From Candidatus Brocadiaceae bacterium (GTDB taxonomy: Bacteria; Planctomycetota; Brocadiia; SM23-32): 36,474 nucleotides of DNA. This document shows, piece by piece, positions 32,329 to 36,474 of this stretch. The stretch lies in contig JAAYEJ010000045.1 in NCBI GenBank assembly GCA_012728835.1, forward strand, positions 1 through 36,474, written 5' to 3'. The stretch's first letter is position 1. Each line of letters begins with the position of its first letter. A program made the translations under genes and the position numbers. A model generated the notes under the pieces. That model was not told the DNA's origin. It did no database searches and was given only the letters and a program-made list of their open reading frames with translations.

Positions 32329-32352
32329 AACACGCCGTCCCCGGGCGGTCAA
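32324..32352 (-). promoter_or_regulatory. hybrid promoter for the pcm operon at the MITE end
   Basis: On the minus strand TTGACC (32352-32347) lies in ordinary DNA and is followed after 17 bases by TAGGCT (32329-32324). Five of the six -10 bases belong to the end of the MITE-like element. The transcript would carry the whole element as leader. Confidence 0.4.
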
Positions 32353-32684
32353 CCCGGCGAGGGGGCGGGTGGAATGCGCGGCCCGCTACCTGCGCGCACG
32401 CGTCCCGCCGCTGGAGGGGCACGCTCCGTCGTGCCCGTCCGTGCGCGTCCGTGCATGCGTCCGTGCCGCAATCCCCGGCCGCGACGGCGCGCGGCCCTCC
32501 ACACACGGACGGGCCACGGACGAAGGCACGTGCGTGGCACAGCCGCCCACGGCTGTGTCGGCGCCGGAGGCGCCGCGGGGCGGGGGCCCGTTTCCTGCGT
32601 CCGCCCGCGCTCCGGATCCCCCGATGTGGTATGATCCGCATCCTCCGGTACCGAACAGCCCGTCTGCCCCTGCGGAGTCCTCGC
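32329..32684. repeat. gene-free stretch with imperfect inverted and short direct repeats
   Basis: No convincing gene lies here. Inverted arms at 32412-32434 and 32479-32501 share TGGAGGG...CCGTCG; GTCCGTG occurs three times at 32436-32464 and its complement CACGGAC twice at 32504-32520. A hairpin of CACAGCCG with CGGCTGTG and one of GGCGCC pairs follow near 32535-32575. Part of this looks like a dispersed intergenic repeat. A TATGAT at 32630-32635 may be a -10 box for the VanZ-like gene, without a good -35 box. Confidence 0.45.
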
Positions 32685-33065
32685 ATGCGGTGGCTCAGTC
32701 GAATCGGCCTGATCGTGTGGCTGGGGTTCCTGGTGTGGGGCAGCCTGATGCCGACCGTTCCGGCGGGCCGCACCATCCGTGTCGTGCCGGGGGGCGCCTA
32801 CACGGTCCACGCAGTCGCCTACGCCATCCTCTGCATGATGGCGGTGTTCGCGCTGGGGTCGACCGGCCCGCGCGGCCTGCTGCTGACGGCGCTGGGCGCG
32901 TGCCTGCTGGGGCTGGTCCTGGAATGGGTGCAGCCGCACACGGGACGGGCATTCGACTGGGGCGACGTGGCGGCCAATGCGGCGGGGGTCGCTGCGGGGC
33001 TGGTGGCCGTGTTCTGCCTGCGGCGGGTGCCGGGGTGCTGCCGGCGGGCCGAGCCGGGCGGCTGA
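32685..33065 (+). CDS. VanZ-like family membrane protein
   Basis: The 126-residue protein is a four-helix membrane protein of the VanZ-like group: helix one ILxVWLGFLVWGSLMP, helix two HAVAYAILCMMAVFAL, helix three GLLLTALGACLLGLVLEWVQ, then the conserved polar block TGRAFDWGDVAANAAG, which continues into helix four. In the teicoplanin-resistance VanZ and its relatives the last block is the signature; the biochemical role is unknown. The ATG at 32685 has GGAG seven bases upstream; a longer in-frame start at 32634 would add a basic stretch with no family match. It ends 38 bases before the Rrf2 promoter and is probably a separate unit. Confidence 0.85.
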   Translation: MRWLSRIGLIVWLGFLVWGSLMPTVPAGRTIRVVPGGAYTVHAVAYAILCMMAVFALGSTGPRGLLLTALGACLLGLVLEWVQPHTGRAFDWGDVAANAAGVAAGLVAVFCLRRVPGCCRRAEPGG

Positions 33066-33103
33066 GGGGCGGGACGTTCCGACGAGAATCTGCGGACAAG
33101 GGC

Positions 33104-33132
33104 TTGACAGCCGTATATAGGAGTGATATACT
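33104..33132 (+). promoter_or_regulatory. near-consensus sigma70 promoter of the Rrf2 / NO-stress cluster
   Basis: A perfect TTGACA (33104-33109) is followed after exactly 17 bases by TATACT (33127-33132). It is the best promoter in the window and lies 31 bases ahead of the Rrf2 start codon. Confidence 0.8.
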
Positions 33133-33134
33133 CC
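33120..33134 (+). promoter_or_regulatory. dyad overlapping the -10 box, likely Rrf2 operator
   Basis: GGAGT (33120-33124) and ACTCC (33130-33134) are a perfect 5-bp inverted repeat around GATAT, with further partial symmetry outside (GTATATA to the left, AGAATAC to the right). It covers the -10 box, so a bound regulator would block transcription. Rrf2 regulators such as NsrR and IscR bind AT-flanked dyads of similar length. Confidence 0.55.
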
Positions 33135-33162
33135 CAGAATACCGGAGCAGAAAGGTCCTGGT

Positions 33163-33627
33163 ATGGCCGTCATCACGCGAGAGACCGATTACGCACTGCG
33201 CGCGCTCCTGGCTCTGGCCGGCGCCGACGAGTTCGTGGCCGTGACCGTGCTGGCACAGCAGCAGGGCGTCCCGGTGGTGTTCCTGCGCAAGATCATGCAG
33301 CGGCTCCATCGGGCGGGCGTCGTGGAGAGCCGGCAGGGGCCGTTCGGCGGCTACCGGCTGGCGGTGCCGGCCGACGCGGTGAGCCTGCTGGACGTGGTGG
33401 AGGCCGTGCAGGGCCCGCTGGTGATGAACGAGTGCTTCCATGCGCCGGACCTGTGCGATCGCGCGCCCGACTGCCCCGTGCGCAGGTGCCTGCAGGAGCT
33501 GCAGTCGTTGCTGCAGGAGCGGCTGTCTGCGCTGACCGTGGGCGGGGTGGCCGGCGGCGCGTGCGGCCGGGCTCCGTGCCCGAAGGCCGGGGCGTCTGCT
33601 CTGGCCGATGAACCGAAGGAACGCTAA
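33163..33627 (+). CDS. Rrf2 family regulator with Fe-S cysteines (NsrR/IscR-like)
   Basis: The 154-residue protein has the Rrf2 winged helix: ITRETDYALRALLALA at the N-terminus, VPVVFLRKIMQRLHRAGVVES as the recognition part and GPFGGYRLA as the wing. Three cysteines, C91, C98 and C104 (x6 and x5 spacing), lie where IscR and NsrR hold their Fe-S cluster. An extra C109 and a Cys-rich tail (GACGRAPCP) follow. Cluster-bearing Rrf2 proteins sense nitric oxide, oxygen or Fe-S status and release DNA when the cluster is damaged. The gene heads a run of Fe-S repair, flavodiiron and hybrid-cluster genes, so it most likely senses NO. Its promoter carries an overlapping dyad, which implies autoregulation. 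Confidence 0.9.
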   Translation: MAVITRETDYALRALLALAGADEFVAVTVLAQQQGVPVVFLRKIMQRLHRAGVVESRQGPFGGYRLAVPADAVSLLDVVEAVQGPLVMNECFHAPDLCDRAPDCPVRRCLQELQSLLQERLSALTVGGVAGGACGRAPCPKAGASALADEPKER

Positions 33628-33628
33628 G

Positions 33629-33964
33629 ATGGCTCAGAGACAGATCGTCGAGATCGCCGAAGAGGAGTGCGCCTGCCTGGGGGCCTGTCCGCGGGGGGCC
33701 ATCCGGATCATCACCCGGGAGGCGGCGGAGTTCGACGAGGAGGCGGCGGGACTGGGGGTCTCGTCCCCCGGCGACGCCGTGCACACGTGTCCGGGGGCGG
33801 CGCCGTTCTTCGAGGGGGCGGACCTGCTGATCGCGGCCGACTGCGTCCCATTCGCTCTGCCGGACTTCCACAGCCGGGTCCTGCGCGGGCGCCGTGAAGG
33901 GCAGGCGCCGCGTGGACGCGCCGTCGCAGAGTCTCGATCTGCGACGGCGCAGGGAGGGCAATGA
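33629..33964 (+). CDS. reduced ferredoxin-like ORF, possibly degenerate
   Basis: The 111-residue ORF starts MAQRQIVEIAEEEC and continues ACLGACPRGAIRII with only C14, C16 and C20, not the C-x2-C-x2-C-x3-C of a 4Fe-4S ferredoxin. Proteins often found beside hcp have two clusters and a C-terminal domain containing a block like FFEGADLLIAADCVPFAL followed by a GCPKLD motif. Here the second-cluster and AADC blocks are kept, but the first cluster, a middle segment and the CPKLD end appear missing, as if by in-frame deletions and a lost tail. This comparison is from memory of the family. The ORF may be a pseudogene or an assembly collapse. It starts one base after the Rrf2 stop and its end overlaps the cupin start. 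Confidence 0.5.
   Translation: MAQRQIVEIAEEECACLGACPRGAIRIITREAAEFDEEAAGLGVSSPGDAVHTCPGAAPFFEGADLLIAADCVPFALPDFHSRVLRGRREGQAPRGRAVAESRSATAQGGQ
33918..33950 (+). promoter_or_regulatory. perfect 13-bp hairpin just before the cupin ribosome-binding site
   Basis: GCGCCGTCGCAGA (33918-33930) and its exact complement (33938-33950) enclose a 7-base loop. The stem ends directly at AGGGAGG (33951-33957), the cupin Shine-Dalgarno sequence. There is no T run, so it is not a typical terminator; it could affect cupin translation or mRNA stability between the operon's segments. Confidence 0.5.
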
Positions 33965-34293
33965 TGAAGATCGTGACATCCGAACAGGTAAGTCCTTTCC
34001 AGAATGCACACGGTGTGCTGGCCCGCCGTCTGCACGACACCGAGCACGTGCAGGTGGTCCAGATCGACCTGGAGCCCGGCCAGGGCCTGAAGTCGCACGT
34101 CACGCCCGTCGACGTGTTCTTCTACGTGGTCCGGGGCGACGCGACGGTGCAGATCGGGGAGGAGCGGGAGTGCGTGCCCGTGGGCAGCCTGGTGCACAGC
34201 CCGGCCGGCATCCCGCATCTTGTTGCCAACGAGGGCGAGACGCACCTGCGCTTTCTCGTCGTCAAGACGCCCAACCCGGGTGGCCGCAAATAG
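33964..34293 (+). CDS. small cupin domain protein
   Basis: The 109-residue protein is a single cupin barrel. The first cupin motif reads LKSHVTPVDVFFYVVRGDATVQIG with one histidine and an aspartate where glutamate is usual, and the second reads LVHSPAGIPHLVANEG with a histidine. This TPVDVFFYV type of cupin occurs repeatedly near nitrosative-stress and anaerobic redox genes; no enzyme activity can be assigned, and it may bind a metal or small ligand. Tandem ATGs at 33961 and 33964 both fit. I chose 33964 because AGGGAGG then lies six bases upstream instead of three. It follows the reduced ferredoxin-like ORF and precedes the Ric gene by 31 bases. Confidence 0.8.
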   Translation: MKIVTSEQVSPFQNAHGVLARRLHDTEHVQVVQIDLEPGQGLKSHVTPVDVFFYVVRGDATVQIGEERECVPVGSLVHSPAGIPHLVANEGETHLRFLVVKTPNPGGRK

Positions 34294-34324
34294 GCCGTCC
34301 CGTTCGGGCCGAGGAGGTCCTCAC

Positions 34325-35059
34325 ATGAACACCAACACCGGAAACCAGACGGTCGGCGACCTGGTGACGGAGCGGCCGGCGGTTCGGCCGGCCCTCGAAC
34401 GCTACGGCATCGACTACTGCTGCGGAGGCGACCGGCCGCTTGCGGAGGCGGCGGCCGCGGCCGGCGTGGACCTGCGCGAACTGTGCGCCGCCATGGACGC
34501 GGCCGAAGCCGACGCGCCCGAGGGCGGCCGGGACTGGTCGCAGGCCACGCTCACCGAGCTGGTCGCCCACATCGAGGGGGCGCACCATGCCTTTCTGCGG
34601 GAGGCGTTTCCCCGCATCGAGGCGCTCTTCACGGCCGTGCTGGCCGCCCATCAGGCGCGACATGGCAAGGTGCTGCGCCCGCTCCGGGAAGTGTTCGGCT
34701 CGCTGCGGACAGAGATCGAGCAGCATCTGGAGAGGGAGGAGTCGCTGCTGTTCCCCTACGTGCGAAGGCTGGAGGAATACGTCCGGGGGGGCGGTCGGCA
34801 GCCGGCGGTCGGCAGCGAGCGGATTCGCAACCCCGTGCGCGTGATGCGGCTGGAGCACGACGACGCCGGCCAGGCGCTGTCCGAGATGCGCGGCCTGACC
34901 GACGGATACAGGCTGCCCGAGGACGCGTGCCGCAGCTTCCGGGCGCTTTACGACGCCCTGCAGGAGCTGGAGCGCGACCTGCACGAGCACATCCACCTGG
35001 AGAACAACATCCTGTTCCGCAAGGCGGTCGCTCTGGACATCGCCTGCTGGGGCGTCTGA
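34325..35059 (+). CDS. ric: iron-sulfur cluster repair di-iron protein Ric (YtfE/ScdA)
   Basis: Ric proteins restore Fe-S clusters damaged by nitric oxide or peroxide and bind a di-iron centre. The 244-residue protein has the N-terminal DUF542 domain with Y31-C32-C33 in GIDYCCGGDRPL, and a C-terminal hemerythrin-like four-helix bundle. Ligand candidates are the His pairs in LVAHIEGAHHAFL, HLEREESLLFPY, RLEHDDAG and the HEHIHLENNILFRKA block. Length is typical. The ATG has GAGGAGG upstream. It lies between the cupin and the flavodiiron gene under the Rrf2 promoter, the classical setting for an NO-induced repair protein. Confidence 0.93.
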   Translation: MNTNTGNQTVGDLVTERPAVRPALERYGIDYCCGGDRPLAEAAAAAGVDLRELCAAMDAAEADAPEGGRDWSQATLTELVAHIEGAHHAFLREAFPRIEALFTAVLAAHQARHGKVLRPLREVFGSLRTEIEQHLEREESLLFPYVRRLEEYVRGGGRQPAVGSERIRNPVRVMRLEHDDAGQALSEMRGLTDGYRLPEDACRSFRALYDALQELERDLHEHIHLENNILFRKAVALDIACWGV

Positions 35060-35095
35060 GCGGCACGCACGCGGCAATCGCCGGGGAGGACGAAG

Positions 35096-36286
35096 ATGGT
35101 CGTCGAGATCAAGCCGGGGCTCTACTGGGTTGGCGTTGTGGACTGGGGGCTCACGCACTTCCACGGTCACGAGCTGAGCACGCACCGCGGCTCGTCCTAT
35201 AACGCGTATCTGATCAGGGACGAGAAGACGGTGCTGGTCGACACCGTCTGGGGCCCGTTCGCGGACCAGTTGCTCGAGAACATCCGCGAGGTCGTCGATC
35301 CGTCCGAGATCGACATCGTCGTCGCCAACCACTCGGAGGTCGACCATTCCGGCGGCCTTCCGGCCGTCATGCGCCATGCGCCGAAGGCGAAGGTCGTCGT
35401 CTCCAAGCGCGGCCTGGAGAGCGTCGAGGGGCACTTCCATCAGCCGTGGGACTTCCAGTCGGTGGGCACGGGGGACCGCATCTCCATCGGCGCCAACGAA
35501 CTGGCCTTCGTCGAGGCGCCCATGCTGCACTGGCCCGACAGCATGTTCACCTACCTGACGGGGCACAACGTCCTGATGCCGAACGACGCCTTCGGCCAGC
35601 ACTACGCGACGGCCTTCCGCTACAACGACGAAGTGGACCAGGAGGAGCTGTACGAAGAGGCGCTCAAGTACTACGTCAACATCCTGACGCCGTTCAGCAA
35701 GCTGGTCCGGCGCAAGATCGACGAGGTGCTGGCGCTGGGGCTGCCCGTGGACGTGATCGCGCCCAGCCACGGCGTCATCTGGCGCAAGGACCCGCTGCAG
35801 ATCGTGCGGAAGTACCAGGAATGGGCGGCGCAGACGCCCGAACCGCGCGCCGTCATCCTGTACGACACGATGTGGAACGGCACGCGGCGCATGGCCGAGG
35901 CGATCTCCGAGGGCCTGGCCGAGGCCGGCGTCGACAGCAAGGCCGTCCATGTGGGGCTCACGGACCGCAACGACGTGCTGGTCGACGTCTTCCGTGCGCG
36001 CACCGTGGTGGTCGGCTCGCCGACCTTCAACAACGGCGTGCTGGCCAGCCTGGCGCCGATCCTGGAGGATCTGCGGGGCCTGAAGTTCCAGAACAAGATC
36101 GGCGCGGCCTTCGGCAGCTACGGCTGGAGCGGCGAGTCGATCGGGCTCATCGAGGAGCATCTGCGCCGGTGCGGGATCCCGCTCGTGCGGGAGGGACTTC
36201 GCTGCAAGTGGCAGCCGCGCGCTGAGGACCTGGAGGCGTGCCGCGCCTTTGGCAGGGAACTGGCCGACGCAACGAAGAAGGCCTGA
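35096..36286 (+). CDS. fprA: flavodiiron protein (A-type flavoprotein, NO/O2 reductase)
   Basis: The 396-residue protein reduces nitric oxide to nitrous oxide or oxygen to water. Its N-terminal metallo-beta-lactamase-like domain (1-245) has the full di-iron set: H79-x-E81-x-D83-H84 in [11 protein letters not shown]145 in [10 protein letters not shown]164 in NDAFGQH and H225 in APSHGVIWR. The C-terminal flavodoxin domain (about 250-396) begins [19 protein letters not shown], the FMN phosphate loop, and includes GSYGWSGES. There is no rubredoxin fusion, so a separate electron donor is needed. GGGGAGGA lies five bases before the ATG. It sits between Ric and hcp, strongly supporting a role in NO defence. 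Confidence 0.95.
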   Translation: MVVEIKPGLYWVGVVDWGLTHFHGHELSTHRGSSYNAYLIRDEKTVLVDTVWGPFADQLLENIREVVDPSEIDIVVANHSEVDHSGGLPAVMRHAPKAKVVVSKRGLESVEGHFHQPWDFQSVGTGDRISIGANELAFVEAPMLHWPDSMFTYLTGHNVLMPNDAFGQHYATAFRYNDEVDQEELYEEALKYYVNILTPFSKLVRRKIDEVLALGLPVDVIAPSHGVIWRKDPLQIVRKYQEWAAQTPEPRAVILYDTMWNGTRRMAEAISEGLAEAGVDSKAVHVGLTDRNDVLVDVFRARTVVVGSPTFNNGVLASLAPILEDLRGLKFQNKIGAAFGSYGWSGESIGLIEEHLRRCGIPLVREGLRCKWQPRAEDLEACRAFGRELADATKKA

Positions 36287-36353
36287 CGGGGGCACCGCCC
36301 CGGGGGCGACGCGAGTGACGCAGGCTCCAACTCTGAGGGGGAGGATGACCGGT

Positions 36354-36474
36354 ATGGACATGTTCTGTTACCAGTGTGAACAGACGGCGAAGGGCACCGG
36401 CTGCATCGTTCACGGCGTCTGCGGGAAGGCGCCGGAGGTGGCCGCGCTTCAGGACCTGCTGATCCGCGCCGTCC
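36354..36474 (+). CDS. hcp: hybrid cluster protein Hcp, 5' part only
   Basis: Only the first 40 residues are in the window; the gene runs off the right edge. They read [25 protein letters not shown], the N-terminus of hybrid cluster protein (hydroxylamine / NO reductase). The first cluster motif is C-x2-C-x8-C-x5-C, the 4Fe-4S type of anaerobes rather than the 2Fe-2S type of enterobacteria. Hcp reduces NO to N2O in protection against nitrosative stress. The ATG at 36354 has GGAGG nine bases upstream; ATGs at 36345 and 36360 are in frame, and the last gives the shortest classical start. It follows the flavodiiron gene by 67 bases, so it probably belongs to the same regulon. Confidence 0.9.
   Translation, partial: MDMFCYQCEQTAKGTGCIVHGVCGKAPEVAALQDLLIRAV

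Noticed and set aside
33120-33134. A single regulon joining the Rrf2 dyad and the RHH/TSUP dyads because all contain GGAGT and ACTCC
   Set aside because: The half-sites are only five bases, the spacings differ, and parts coincide with a -10 box or a Shine-Dalgarno sequence, so a common regulator is not supported.
36287-36310. Possible terminator after the flavodiiron gene (GGGGC/GCCCC stem)
   Set aside because: The stem is five pairs with a three-base loop and is followed by G-rich sequence, not a T run. hcp downstream lies on the same strand.
34262-36361. Long open frame on the minus strand opposite ric and fprA
   Set aside because: Both plus-strand genes show complete metal-ligand sets and ribosome-binding sites; the antisense frame has none.
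1-36474. CRISPR arrays, tRNA and rRNA genes, known riboswitches
   Set aside because: I saw no regularly spaced direct repeats, no tRNA cloverleaf-type sequence with the conserved TTCGA arm, and no rRNA or riboswitch core. A covariance-model scan would be needed to be certain.

Overview
The window is about 36 kb of very GC-rich bacterial DNA, densely coding. An lpxD gene implies a diderm with lipid A. Two BatA/von Willebrand-type membrane proteins, a small zinc-ribbon protein, an alkaline-phosphatase-superfamily phosphodiesterase, a Gfo/Idh/MocA oxidoreductase and a bacterial relative of queuosine-tRNA mannosyltransferase together fit Planctomycetota or a related PVC-type lineage. That placement is inference; there is no rRNA or other decisive marker. 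Promoters are mostly sigma70-like (TTGACx, 16-18 bases, TATxxT) and can be read by eye. I saw no tRNA, rRNA, CRISPR array or transposase gene.

Layout. 1-6.7 kb (+): a cut hypothetical gene, an O-antigen-ligase-like protein, cinA, a zinc-ribbon coiled-coil protein, a membrane family 2 glycosyltransferase and a coiled-coil membrane protein with an acidic tail. 6.7-9.8 kb (-): an operon of stand-alone AICAR transformylase, a DapF-family protein and rsmA. 9.8-11 kb (-): a TSUP anion permease and a ribbon-helix-helix regulator, with dyads and a terminator between them. 11-15.7 kb: two tandem M55 D-aminopeptidase paralogues, a GNAT acetyltransferase and a Gfo/Idh oxidoreductase on the minus strand, facing an M19 dipeptidase on the plus strand. 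15.7-19.7 kb: lpxD (-), tadA, a GNAT protein, an esterase and a Bcp peroxiredoxin. 19.7-21.8 kb (-): a BlaI-type repressor followed by a phosphodiesterase. 22-27.7 kb (+): a QTMAN-like glycosyltransferase overlapping two BatA/VWA membrane proteins. 27.7-32.1 kb (-): a lipoprotein Pcm methyltransferase, a spermidine-synthase-like membrane protein, truA and a small membrane protein. 32.1-32.7 kb: a gene-free stretch with a MITE-like element. 32.7-36.5 kb (+): a VanZ-like gene, then an Rrf2 regulator, a reduced ferredoxin-like ORF, a cupin, Ric, a flavodiiron protein and the start of hcp.

How the genes work together. The last block reads as a nitric-oxide or nitrosative-stress regulon: an Rrf2 regulator with three Fe-S cysteines, a near-consensus promoter whose -10 box overlaps a dyad, then an Fe-S repair protein, an NO/O2-reducing flavodiiron protein and hybrid cluster protein. 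The M55/M55/M19 group suggests processing of peptides that contain D-amino acids. tadA, truA and the QTMAN-like gene all act, or are predicted to act, on tRNA, but lie in separate transcription units.

The most unusual items are the QTMAN-like gene tied by overlap to BatA-type genes, the DapF-family protein with serine at both catalytic cysteine positions, the reduced ferredoxin-like ORF in the NO cluster, and the MITE-like element whose end supplies most of a -10 box upstream of pcm.
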